Shown: positions 1 to 6,966, counted from the stretch's first letter. The stretch is DNA of 9,215 nucleotides from OMOG01 sp041485845 (GCA_041485845.1 JBGPKH010000351.1:1-9215), one strand, 5' to 3'. Translations and numbers: made by a program. Notes: generated by a model from the sequence alone, not told the origin.

Positions 1-1221
1 CAGCCCTCTGTTCCCGTGCTTCGCCTGCCGGCCACCCGATCCACTCCTCTTGCTCTGTTTTCCCCCAACCTCCGCACCGGCTATGTCCAGCATTACAGCC
101 TCGCTCTCCAACGGGAGATCTTGCGCAATACGGTCGTGGAGGCGGGCTACGTGGGCACGCACGGCACCAAGCTGTTCATGGATCTGGACCTCAACCAGCC
201 CCGCATTTACGAGGATTTCCTGGGCGCTTTCCGGGAACTCCAGGCCTTTCGCACACGGGGGACGCCGGTTCCAGCCTCCAACACTCTGATCCGCATATTC
301 GGTACCGAGGCCTTGGCGATCACCGGCATTGGTGGAGCCGGCGTCCTTGACCAGGGCGCCGTCGGCACGGCCGCGGATTCCGTGGACCGCCTATCCTTCG
401 GCCGCTACGCCGCCGCCGGCGTCTCCGACTTTTACTTGCGCAACTTCCCCCAGTTCAGCAACGTGATCTTCGGCACCAATGACGGCCGCTCCTATTTCGA
501 TTCTTTTCAGTTGAGCCTGCGCCGGCAGGCCGGCGCCCTGAAGTTCGCCGCCAATTACACGTTTTCCAAATCCACCGACAACATCTCGGTGGATGGCAAC
601 GGCTTCACCAGCCCCGCCGACAGTTTCAACGTGCGCCTCAACCGCGCCCGCGGGGACGTCGACATCCCGCACGCCTTCAACTTGAGCTTCATCTACACGC
701 TGCCAATCGGCAAAGGCCGCCGGCTGGCCGCCAGCGCGCCGCGCTGGGTGGACTCGGCCATAGGGGGCTGGGATCTCGGCCTGCTGACCATCTGGCAGAG
801 CGGCCGGACCCTCACCTTTCTTTCCGGCCGCGCCACCGGTCCCAGAGCTGCCAGCAGCTTCGCCAACTACACCGGCGACCGCAATATCGGCCGGGTGACG
901 CGCAAAACCGACGGGGTGTATTGGCTCACCGCGGAGGAAATCGGCCGTTTCTCTTTTCCCTCCGCCGGGGAGATCGGCAGGGGCGGCCGCAACGCTTTCC
1001 GATGCCCGCGCTTCTTCAACCTGGACATGTCGCTGGTGAAGAGGTTCAAGCTGACTGAGCGGCGGGCGGTCTCGTTCCGATCCGAAGCCTACAACCTGTT
1101 TAACAACCCCAACTTCGGTGCGCCGAACGCCAGCCTGTCCACTCCCGCGTCCTTCGGCAAGATCTCCGCCACCGTGGGCAACGCGCGCATTTTGCAGATG
1201 GCGCTGCGCTACGAGTTTTGA
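1..1221 (+). CDS. TonB-dependent receptor-like (Oar-like) outer-membrane protein, C-terminal part
   Basis: This is the last 406 residues of an outer-membrane β-barrel protein; the reading frame is open from base 1, so the signal peptide, carboxypeptidase-regulatory-like domain and plug lie upstream of the window. It resembles the large acidobacterial TonB-dependent/Oar-like proteins. Visible signs are the barrel segments around GYVQHYSLALQREI and VVEAGYVGTHGTKL near the start, YFDSFQLSLRRQ and FAANYTFSKSTDN in the middle, a strand and turn at DIPHAFNLSFIYTLPIGKG, then GGWDLGLLTIWQSGRTLTF, and the conserved tail FRSEAYNLFNNPNFG followed by MALRYEF. The terminal Phe is the usual β-barrel assembly signal recognised by BamA. 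Members of this group are presumed to move or bind large substrates such as glycans or peptides using TonB energy, but the substrate cannot be read here. No partner gene (SusD-like or transporter) follows. The family call is firm; the function is inferred. Confidence 0.88.
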   Translation, partial: QPSVPVLRLPATRSTPLALFSPNLRTGYVQHYSLALQREILRNTVVEAGYVGTHGTKLFMDLDLNQPRIYEDFLGAFRELQAFRTRGTPVPASNTLIRIFGTEALAITGIGGAGVLDQGAVGTAADSVDRLSFGRYAAAGVSDFYLRNFPQFSNVIFGTNDGRSYFDSFQLSLRRQAGALKFAANYTFSKSTDNISVDGNGFTSPADSFNVRLNRARGDVDIPHAFNLSFIYTLPIGKGRRLAASAPRWVDSAIGGWDLGLLTIWQSGRTLTFLSGRATGPRAASSFANYTGDRNIGRVTRKTDGVYWLTAEEIGRFSFPSAGEIGRGGRNAFRCPRFFNLDMSLVKRFKLTERRAVSFRSEAYNLFNNPNFGAPNASLSTPASFGKISATVGNARILQMALRYEF

Positions 1222-1224
1222 GTT

Positions 1225-1247
1225 TTTGAGTAAAGCCCGCACTCAAA
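1225..1247 (+). terminator. possible hairpin terminator after the outer-membrane protein gene
   Basis: A perfect 7-bp inverted repeat, TTTGAGT (1225-1231) and ACTCAAA (1241-1247), is separated by 9 nt and begins 4 nt after the stop codon. The stem is AT-rich and no T-tract follows, so it is a weak candidate. Its position directly after the gene is the main argument. Confidence 0.3.
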
Positions 1248-1313
1248 CACCGCCAGGCCCATACCGGCGCGGTGTAGAGTTCCAATCCTGCGCATCCGCC
1301 GCAACGCAATGGT

Positions 1314-1805
1314 GTGGGCCGTGACGTCCCTGCATCGGGCTCACGCGGTGCGAAGTCGGCGTCTCGCAGAAGTCACGCCGAGATCAGGCTCACGGCGGAT
1401 TCCCCGCGTGTAGTCGCAGGATTTACGAACGTTTTCGGTCTGCCATTTGACTGCCCCGGCCGGGTCACTGCGCACCCGAAAATTGCGCCACTGCGGCGCG
1501 CTAACAGAGCGCTTATCGAGCAGGCCGTACGGGATATCGGAGCCGATCCCGAGCGGTCAGGCTCGAAGGAGCGGCCTGAAATCATGGTCCAAAGCGCGCG
1601 CACCTATCATCTGGAATTCAGCCGGACCAGAGTGAGCGGCTCAAGGGTGAAGAATCCGCGCCATTTCCTTCTCTATCGCCGGCGCGGAGACGGGGTTATC
1701 GAGGTGGCCCGCATCCTTCACGATGGCCGCGACCTCCAGCGTCACCTTCCTGAAGACTACCGTCGCATGGGCGCTAGCTCAGCTCATCCGGGATTTCGAC
1801 AGTGA
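1314..1805 (+). pseudogene. RelE/ParE-family toxin remnant, N-terminus not intact
   Basis: The frame is open for 163 codons from a GTG, but only residues about 60-150 (bases about 1491-1763) look like a RelE/ParE-family toxin. Recognisable parts are the helix RALIEQAVRDIGADPERSGS, the strand segment ARTYHLEFSRTRVSG, the block PRHFLLYRRRGDGVIEVARI, and the ending LHDGRDLQRHLPEDYR. Family members are about 95-105 residues with a short N-terminal strand and helix before this block. Here that part is replaced by about 60 residues without the expected pattern, and I see no convincing start codon or ribosome binding site. Family toxins act on ribosome-bound mRNA (RelE) or DNA gyrase (ParE) and are paired with an upstream antitoxin, usually ribbon-helix-helix. 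No antitoxin frame is visible between 1222 and 1490. I read it as a decayed toxin, although a short active product from ATG 1584 cannot be excluded. Confidence 0.6.
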
Positions 1806-2290
1806 CCGTCATGGGGTCCCTTTTCCCACCCTAGCCTGGATTTCCACGGCCTCTTGATGACCTAACGGGCGCTTGGCGACAAACCAAGCCATGGTGGCAC
1901 CAAACAACACGGGACTGAAATGCGTTTATGTGCCCGAAAAATCGATGTAGGTGCCGGTTGCCGTGGTTAAGTGTTTCCGGTAAAGAGCATTGAGTCCACA
2001 TTACATTAGGCATTGCAAGTACAGACAGTGGTTGCCCCTGCATCGCTATAAAACAGTGCGGTACTGAAATGTTTTGCCTTTTATCGACCCGGCTCAGTTG
2101 TGCTGCCGCCTTACAACCTTTTTCAGAACTGGATAATGCTAATGCCCGATGTCAGCAACGGCCCAATTGGCGGGGGTTTCGCTCTGCACGACCGGCGTGA
2201 GACCCACGATTTGGGGGTCCGTGGAAATCGAGGCTAGCTTAGAATTCAGATGCCGTGGGGCGGCCAATCCTGACCGCAAGCCTGAAAGCC
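1806..2290. other. gene-poor, AT-richer spacer
   Basis: No intact gene is supported here. By hand count, G+C is about 45-52% between 1921 and 2100, clearly lower than the flanking coding DNA. On the minus strand, 1809-2000 reads as about 60 codons interrupted by one TAA at 1926-1928, with a protein-like hydrophobic stretch (SPVLFGATMAWFVAKRP) near its end. It may be a membrane-protein remnant but matches no family I know. Hexamers resembling -10 boxes occur (TATAAA at 2047-2052, GATAAT at 2132-2137) with no gene suitably placed behind them. Confidence 0.5.
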
Positions 2291-2344
2291 GGCAGGTGAC
2301 AGACGACAAAAAGCGATCGTCTGTCCCACCTACCTGACGGTAGG
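2291..2344. repeat. two stacked palindromes upstream of the kinase gene
   Basis: The first palindrome has perfect 8-bp arms, ACAGACGA (2300-2307) and TCGTCTGT (2318-2325), around a 10-nt loop. The arms extend outward with GGCAGGTG on the left and CCCACCTACC on the right, with one mismatch and a 2-nt bulge. The second has 6-bp arms CCTACC (2329-2334) and GGTAGG (2339-2344) around TGAC and shares bases with the outer arm of the first, so the two folds would compete. The right half (CTGTCCCAC) resembles the repeats at 6635-6666 and 6912-6941. It lies immediately before the -10 candidate of the kinase gene. Confidence 0.6.
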
Positions 2345-2345
2345 A

Positions 2346-2351
2346 TAGAAT
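2346..2351 (+). promoter_or_regulatory. candidate -10 box of the kinase gene
   Basis: TAGAAT lies 13 nt before the ATG at 2365. Transcription starting 6-8 nt after it would give an mRNA with almost no leader. There is no clear TTGACA-like -35; the palindrome occupies that region. No Shine-Dalgarno sequence is visible before the ATG, which fits leaderless translation. Confidence 0.4.
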
Positions 2352-2364
2352 CGTTCCACGCCTT

Positions 2365-5052
2365 ATGCCTCTGGCTGCCGGAACTCGTTTGGGTCCCTAC
2401 GAGATCCTTGCCCCGATTGGGGCGGGCGGAATGGGCGAGGTATATCGCGCCAGGGACACCGAGCTGGGCCGCGCCGTGGCGATCAAAGTCCTGCCGGACG
2501 CCGTGGCGCGAGACCCCGAACGGCTGGCCCGCTTCAAGCGTGAAGCCAAGGTGCTGGCGTCGCTGAATCATCCGAACATCGGGCAGATCTACGGAGTGGA
2601 ATCGCAAGCGCTGGTGATGGAGCTGGTGGAGGGCGAGACGCTCAGTTCGCTTGTAAAACCAGGTCCGTTGCCGATGGAGACGGCCGTCCACTACGCCAGG
2701 CAGATTGTGGAAGCGCTCGAAGCGGCCCATGAAAAAGGAATCGTCCATCGCGACTTGAAGCCGGCCAACATTATGGTCACGCCGGCGGGAGTCGTGAAGG
2801 TGCTTGACTTCGGCCTGGCGAAGGCTGCCGAGGAGATGTCCGCCGCAGGCGATCGCGCCGATTCGCCAACGGAGACACTCTCGGCCACGCGCGCCGGCGT
2901 CATCCTCGGAACGGCGGCTTACATGAGTCCGGAGCAGGCGCGCGGCGCCACGGTGGACCAGCGCGCCGACATCTGGGCGTTCGGAGTGGTGGTGTTCGAA
3001 ATGCTGGCCGGAAGGCGCGTGTTCCCGGGCGAATCGGTCACGGATATCCTGGCAGGGGTCCTGCGGGCGGAGCCGGACTGGTGTGCGCTGCCGGCGGCGA
3101 CTCCGCCGAGGATCCGCAGGCTGCTGCGGAGGTGCCTGGAACGCGATCGCAAGCAAAGGCTGCAAGCCATCGGGGAAGCGCGCATCGCCATCGACGCTCC
3201 GGAGCAGGACGTTCGGCCGCTGCCGCCGGATGCGCGTCTGTGGCCCTGGGCGGTGGCGGCGCTTGCGATGGCGCTCGCGGCGACCGCAGCGTTTGGCTGG
3301 TGGCGCGCCAGCCGCTCCGGGCCTGCCGGTCCGTTGATGCGTCTCCAGGTCGAGTTGGGGCCGGACATGAATCTGGGGAGGCCCCCGGGCGAAGCCGTCC
3401 TGGCGCTCTCGCCGGACGGGACGCTGCTGGCTGCGAGCGTGCGCGGCGCGGATGGAGAGGCCCGCCTGGCCACTCGGCGGCTGGACCAGAGTCAGAGTAC
3501 ACCGCTGGCCGGCACAGAGGGCGCGAGTTCCCCCTTCTTTTCTCCCGATGGCCAATGGATCGCGTTCCAGGCCGACAGCAAGCTCAAGAAGATCTCGGTG
3601 AGAGGCGGCGCGGCCGTGACGCTGTGCGATGCGGGCGGCGCTGTCACCGGAAGCTGGGGCGACGATGGCAATATCATCGTGCCACTGGGTTGGGGAACCG
3701 GGCTCTCGCGGATTTCCTCTAGCGGCGGCCCGCCTGCGCCGGTGACGGAGCTGAACCGCGAAAAGGGCGAACGCAGGCACGGCTGGCCGCAGGTTCTGCC
3801 GGGAAGCCGGGCCGTCCTGTTCACCACCGGGCACGCAGCCCAGGCCTTTGACGATGCGGATATTGAAGTTGTTTCCCTGAAGACCGGAGAGCGGACCACT
3901 CTTCACCACGGAGGCTTCTTCGCCCGCTACCTTCCCAGCGGGCACTTGGTCTGGATCCACCAGAACGCGCTGTACGCGGCGCCGTTCGATCTTGGCAAGC
4001 TGGCGCTAGCCGGAGAACCGCAGCCGGTAGTCGAAGACATCCACAACGGGGAGGACACGGGTGGGGACTTCGCCTTTTCCCAGGCCGGGACCTTGGTGTA
4101 CGCCAGCGGGAAGGGGGAACTGCAGCGCTCGATCTTCTGGCTGGACAGTACCGGCAAGACGCAGCCGCTGCACCCGGCTCCGGGGCTCTATGGCTTTCCG
4201 CGCTTTTCACCCGACGGCAAGCGGCTGGCGTTTTCCGCTGGCAACGGTCAGAGCCATGAGGACATCTGGGTACGGGATCTCGAGCGCGGCACGGCATCGC
4301 GCGTCACACTTCTGCCAGGCCAGAACCAGTGGCCGGTGTGGACGCCCGACGGCCAGAACCTGGTGTTCCGGTCCTCGAATCCGGCAGCGCCTGGCATCTA
4401 TTGGATCCGCGCCGATGGCTCGGGTGTGGCGCAACGGTTGACAGACGCCAAAACCTGGGGGGTGCCCACCTCCATCTCTCCAGACGGCAAACGGCTGGCG
4501 ATGGCCCAGACGAGCGCCGGGGGCGGAGTGGAGATCTGGACGGCGCCTCTCGAGGGCGATACCGGCCATCCCCGGCTGGGAAAGGCAGAGCCATTCCTGC
4601 AGACGCCATTTGTCACGATCCTACCGGCATTCTCGCCCGACGGCCGCTGGCTGGCATATTTCTCGGGCGTGCCAGGAAAAGAAGGGTTGTGGGTGGCGCC
4701 TTTCCCCGGCCCGGGCGGCGGGTGGCCGATTTCGAGCCGCGGCATCTACCCCATCTGGTCGGGTAACGGGCGCGAGTTGTTCTTCCTTGCGGACAATCGC
4801 ACCATCATGGTTGCCGGCTACACCACCAAAGGCGACGCTTTTGTGTCCGGCACGCCCAAGGTATGGTCTCCGCATCCCTTGCTGGATCTGGGATCCCCTC
4901 CGGTTGGCGCCTACGACCTGGCGCCGGATGGCAAGCGCTTCGCGGTGGTTCTGAATGCCGACGGGACGGCGGAACCGCAGCCGGTCACGCACCTGACGTT
5001 CCTGTTGAACTTCTTCGACGAATTGCGGCGGCGCGTGCCCACGGCCAAGTGA
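2365..5052 (+). CDS. transmembrane Ser/Thr protein kinase with C-terminal PD40 β-propeller
   Basis: This is a Hanks-type (PknB-like) kinase of 895 residues that phosphorylates Ser/Thr on proteins with ATP at the inner membrane. The kinase domain covers about residues 12-275. All key motifs are present: the glycine loop GAGGMG (19-24), the AIK lysine (K41), the αC Glu (E60), HRD (128-130) with K132 and N135, DFG (148-150), and SPE (188-190), so it should be active. A hydrophobic segment at about 293-313 is the single membrane span. The periplasmic part (about 320-890) carries WD40-like PD40/TolB-type repeats, seen as repeated SPDG or near-SPDG turns (LSPDGTLLAA, FSPDGQWIAF, FSPDGKRLAF, WTPDGQNLVF, ISPDGKRLAM, FSPDGRWLAY, LAPDGKRFAV). 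The propeller is presumably the sensor. The chosen ATG gives the usual family start (PLAAGTRLGPYEI). Acidobacteria carry many such kinases. No cognate phosphatase or substrate gene is adjacent; the next gene is an HD hydrolase 53 nt downstream. The signal sensed is unknown. Confidence 0.93.
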   Translation: MPLAAGTRLGPYEILAPIGAGGMGEVYRARDTELGRAVAIKVLPDAVARDPERLARFKREAKVLASLNHPNIGQIYGVESQALVMELVEGETLSSLVKPGPLPMETAVHYARQIVEALEAAHEKGIVHRDLKPANIMVTPAGVVKVLDFGLAKAAEEMSAAGDRADSPTETLSATRAGVILGTAAYMSPEQARGATVDQRADIWAFGVVVFEMLAGRRVFPGESVTDILAGVLRAEPDWCALPAATPPRIRRLLRRCLERDRKQRLQAIGEARIAIDAPEQDVRPLPPDARLWPWAVAALAMALAATAAFGWWRASRSGPAGPLMRLQVELGPDMNLGRPPGEAVLALSPDGTLLAASVRGADGEARLATRRLDQSQSTPLAGTEGASSPFFSPDGQWIAFQADSKLKKISVRGGAAVTLCDAGGAVTGSWGDDGNIIVPLGWGTGLSRISSSGGPPAPVTELNREKGERRHGWPQVLPGSRAVLFTTGHAAQAFDDADIEVVSLKTGERTTLHHGGFFARYLPSGHLVWIHQNALYAAPFDLGKLALAGEPQPVVEDIHNGEDTGGDFAFSQAGTLVYASGKGELQRSIFWLDSTGKTQPLHPAPGLYGFPRFSPDGKRLAFSAGNGQSHEDIWVRDLERGTASRVTLLPGQNQWPVWTPDGQNLVFRSSNPAAPGIYWIRADGSGVAQRLTDAKTWGVPTSISPDGKRLAMAQTSAGGGVEIWTAPLEGDTGHPRLGKAEPFLQTPFVTILPAFSPDGRWLAYFSGVPGKEGLWVAPFPGPGGGWPISSRGIYPIWSGNGRELFFLADNRTIMVAGYTTKGDAFVSGTPKVWSPHPLLDLGSPPVGAYDLAPDGKRFAVVLNADGTAEPQPVTHLTFLLNFFDELRRRVPTAK

Positions 5053-5089
5053 TCGGAACTCAGCGCCGTGGGGCGGGCCGGCAAGGACC

Positions 5090-5095
5090 TACAAT
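5090..5095 (+). promoter_or_regulatory. candidate -10 box of the HD-domain gene
   Basis: TACAAT, one base off the consensus, ends 10 nt before the ATG at 5106. It lies in the 53-nt gap after the kinase stop codon and would give a nearly leaderless mRNA, so the HD gene need not depend on read-through from the kinase. The -35 region is not recognisable. Confidence 0.42.
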
Positions 5096-5105
5096 TAGAA
5101 GCATC

Positions 5106-5540
5106 ATGGCGGATCTCGGAGAGGCCATTCTGTTGGCGGTGAGGGCGCATCACGGACAAAAAGACAAGGCCGGCGAGCCTTACATCCTGCACCCGCTGCG
5201 CCTGATGTTCCGGCAAAACAGCGAGGCGGCGCGGATCGCCGCGGTGCTGCACGACGTGGTGGAAGACACTCCGGTGACCTTGGAGCAGTTGCGGGACGCG
5301 GGGTTCGCGGAGGAAATTCCGGACGCGGTGGCGCTGCTCACGCACGATCCCGAGGACAGCTACGAAGACTATGTCGCCAAGATCAAGACCAACCCCATCG
5401 CCCGCGCGGTGAAGCTGGCGGACCTGGAAGACAACATGCGATTGGAACGGGTCGCCGAGCCGACCGAGCGGGACTGGGTGCGATTGCAGCGCTATCACCG
5501 GGCGTGGCTGGAATTGCGCGCGGCGAGCAAGCTGGCATAG
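5106..5540 (+). CDS. small HD-domain hydrolase, SpoT/Mesh1-like (p)ppGpp hydrolase candidate
   Basis: The protein has 144 residues and consists of one HD domain of the RelA/SpoT hydrolase type. Visible family signatures are H29-P30 in YILHPLRLM, the metal-binding H49-D50 and following E53-D54 in AAVLHDVVEDT, and D106 with N110 in AVKLADLEDNMR. These match the Mn-binding His, HD, ED and D...N positions of SpoT hydrolase domains and the small alarmone hydrolase Mesh1. No synthetase, TGS or ACT domain is present, so it would only hydrolyse: (p)ppGpp to GDP/GTP plus pyrophosphate, or a related nucleotide. The substrate is inferred. ATG 5106 is chosen because it precedes the conserved domain by a normal distance and follows a -10-like TACAAT; the frame stays open further upstream but overlaps the kinase. 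Its last 46 bp overlap the end of the glycosyltransferase gene on the other strand. Confidence 0.85.
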   Translation: MADLGEAILLAVRAHHGQKDKAGEPYILHPLRLMFRQNSEAARIAAVLHDVVEDTPVTLEQLRDAGFAEEIPDAVALLTHDPEDSYEDYVAKIKTNPIARAVKLADLEDNMRLERVAEPTERDWVRLQRYHRAWLELRAASKLA

Positions 5541-6601
5541 AGCTGTTCGTAACGATGGGTCATCTGCGCGATCCCGTAGTGGGCCAGGGCGAGGCGGCGG
5601 GCAGCTTCGCCCATGGCGGCCAGCTTGGGCGATTCGGCCGCCTGTAGCATGGCGCCCGCGAGCGCGGCAACGCTGCCCGGCTCGCACAGCCAAGCCGTAT
5701 CGGGTTCGGGCGCCACTTCGGGGACTCCACCGACGCGCGTGCTGACGATGGGGAGGCCCGCGGCCATGGCCTCCAGGATCACCAGCGGCAGACCTTCGGT
5801 GAGCGACGAGAGCACGAAGACGTCGAGCGATTCGAGCACGCGCGCGGGGTCGTCGGTGGGGCCTTCGAGGTGGATGCGGCCTTCCATCCCGAGGCGTTCG
5901 ATCTGCGCGCGCAGTTCGGGATCGAGCGGACCGTATCCGTAGATGCGGAGATCGGCATCGGGCAGGCGCGCAGCGATGGTGGAGAACGCTTCGATGAGCT
6001 GCGCGTGGCCTTTCGCAGGGACGAGGCGCCCGATGGCGCCGAAGCGGACGCGCGGCGCTTTACTGCCGGGAGAGGCGGGGCGCCACAGGAACGGCTCGTA
6101 GAAAATGCCGTTGAGGATCACGGAGCATTTTTCGGAAGGGTAGCGCAGGTACGGTTCGAGCTGTTGGCGAACGAACTCGCAATCGAAGACGACGTGATCG
6201 GTGAACGGCCTGACCCGGCGAAAGTAGCGCTCCTGGTAGGGCTCGCCCGTGGACGTCACCGCGCTGTGGCGGGTATTGAGGCACACCGGCACACCGGCCA
6301 GGCGTTTGGCGACGGCCGCGAAGTGGTGGACGCCGGGATTGTGTCCGTGGAGGATATCGGGCCGGCCGCGGCGGAGTTGGCTGGCCATCGCCCCGATGAG
6401 GGCCGCCTTCGAATGGTCTTCTTTGTGAAACTCGACCACCGGGATGCCGGCGCTGTCGAGCTCGGCGCGCAAGGGGCCTGCGCCGAAGAGGCAGTACACC
6501 GCGAGTTCATGACCGTTGGCGCGCTGGGTCAGGGCGAGATTGACCGCGAGGCGTTCCAGGCCGCCCACTTGGAGAGTTTCCACGAGTTGAACGATTCGCA
6601 T
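5495..6601 (-). CDS. GT4-family glycosyltransferase
   Basis: This is a retaining glycosyltransferase of the GT-B fold (GT4, group 1), 368 residues from ATG 6601. It transfers a sugar from a nucleotide-sugar donor to an acceptor glycan or lipid on the cytoplasmic side; donor and acceptor cannot be read. The N-terminal acceptor domain starts with RIVQLVETLQVGGLERL (glycine pair G13-G14) and includes the HGHNPGVHH segment (85-93). The C-terminal donor domain carries GRLVPAKGH (191-199, with K198) and the EX7E motif EGLPLVILE (269-277), followed by the usual PIVSTRVGGVPEV. The frame is open upstream to an ATG at 6778, but that extension reads through a palindromic repeat and is not family-like. 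ATG 6616 would add five residues but overlaps the -10 candidate, so 6601 is preferred. No other polysaccharide genes adjoin, so it is an isolated glycosyltransferase. Its 3' end overlaps the HD gene by 46 bp. Confidence 0.9.
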   Translation of the reverse strand: MRIVQLVETLQVGGLERLAVNLALTQRANGHELAVYCLFGAGPLRAELDSAGIPVVEFHKEDHSKAALIGAMASQLRRGRPDILHGHNPGVHHFAAVAKRLAGVPVCLNTRHSAVTSTGEPYQERYFRRVRPFTDHVVFDCEFVRQQLEPYLRYPSEKCSVILNGIFYEPFLWRPASPGSKAPRVRFGAIGRLVPAKGHAQLIEAFSTIAARLPDADLRIYGYGPLDPELRAQIERLGMEGRIHLEGPTDDPARVLESLDVFVLSSLTEGLPLVILEAMAAGLPIVSTRVGGVPEVAPEPDTAWLCEPGSVAALAGAMLQAAESPKLAAMGEAARRLALAHYGIAQMTHRYEQLYASLLAARNSSHAR

Positions 6602-6615
6602 GGGCGCTCGGTCCA

Positions 6616-6621
6616 TTATGC
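6616..6621 (-). promoter_or_regulatory. candidate -10 box of the glycosyltransferase gene
   Basis: On the minus strand CATAAT (6621 to 6616) lies 14 nt before ATG 6601, the same geometry as at the kinase and HD genes. A palindrome sits 18 nt further upstream where a -35 would be expected. No clear Shine-Dalgarno sequence precedes 6601. Confidence 0.35.
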
Positions 6622-6634
6622 TCAGAAAGCTGGC

Positions 6635-6666
6635 GGACAGACCGGGAGGCCGGTCCCACTGAGTAC
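6635..6666. repeat. palindromic repeat, copy A
   Basis: The element has a core hairpin GACCGG (6640-6645), loop GAGG, CCGGTC (6650-6655), with the tail CCCACTGAGTAC. Aligned to copy B (6912-6941) it has 26 identical positions out of 30 plus a 2-nt gap, in the same orientation. It lies just upstream of the minus-strand glycosyltransferase gene and on the left side of the truncated GNAT gene. Confidence 0.6.
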
Positions 6667-6704
6667 CGCTGGCTTTTGGGGAATTTGCGAGACTCAGGTT
6701 TGCC

Positions 6705-6893
6705 ATGCTAATGCTAGCGAATGTTCTCACCGACTTGAAACTGGGCCGGCGTCTGGAGCGGGCGGAGGGGTTGGCCAACGCAGCTTTGGTCGAGGCGCGG
6801 GCGCGGGTGATGCCGAACTCGGGCGCCGGGTGGATCGAGGTCGCGGGAACTTACGCGATGTTCGACAGGCCACTGGCGCCGGTGGGCAAAGTA
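6705..6893 (+). pseudogene. truncated GNAT-like acetyltransferase N-terminus
   Basis: From ATG 6705 (or 6711) a frame encodes about 63 residues with the pattern LGRRLERAEGLANAALVEA, then ARVMPNSGAGWIEVAGTYAMF. This resembles the N-terminal portion of a group of GNAT-family N-acetyltransferases, which in intact members continues for about 200 more residues including the acetyl-CoA-binding motif. Here the resemblance stops at about 6893, shortly before palindromic repeat copy B. The frame then runs meaninglessly across the nadE start in a different phase, so the catalytic part is missing. It is read as a broken gene. The assignment rests on recall of the N-terminal pattern and needs a search; the alternative is a small unrelated ORF. 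Confidence 0.5.
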
Positions 6894-6911
6894 AGTGAAA
6901 GCTCGGCCCGC

Positions 6912-6941
6912 AGACAGGCCGGGAGGCCTGTCTCACTGTAC
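6912..6941. repeat. palindromic repeat, copy B
   Basis: A perfect 9-bp stem, AGACAGGCC (6912-6920) and GGCCTGTCT (6925-6933), encloses a GGGA tetraloop and is followed by CACTGTAC. It is a direct repeat of copy A at 6635-6666. Its right tail supplies the first bases of the TACACT hexamer that is the -10 candidate for nadE. Confidence 0.7.
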
Positions 6942-6944
6942 ACT
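6939..6944 (+). promoter_or_regulatory. candidate -10 box of nadE, followed by a purine-rich RBS
   Basis: TACACT, preceded by TG as in extended -10 promoters but without the usual single-base gap, lies 22 nt before the TTG start at 6967. A purine run GAGGGGG (6950-6956) ends 10 nt before that TTG and could be the ribosome binding site. The hairpin of copy B directly abuts the hexamer, so any regulator or secondary structure there would bear on nadE expression. Confidence 0.35.
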
Positions 6945-6966
6945 GAAATGAGGGGGCGTTTCAGGA

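Noticed and set aside
391..1242. 283-codon minus-strand frame under the outer-membrane protein gene
   Set aside because: The sense frame has clear β-barrel family sequence up to the terminal Phe; the antisense product is repetitive Ala/Gly/Val/Arg without motifs.
2152..2290. Minus-strand stretch reading STDPQIVGLTPVVQ and ending in a stop at about 2152
   Set aside because: It looks mildly protein-like but is short, has no start or neighbour context, and matches no family I can name.
2239..3960. 573-codon open frame antisense to the kinase gene
   Set aside because: It mirrors the high-GC codon structure of the kinase, its predicted protein is rich in Arg/Gly/Pro with no family pattern, and the sense frame has full kinase and propeller motifs.
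6602..6778. N-terminal extension of the glycosyltransferase to ATG 6778
   Set aside because: The added 59 residues translate a palindromic repeat and have no family similarity; MRIVQLVETL at 6601 is a normal GT4 start.
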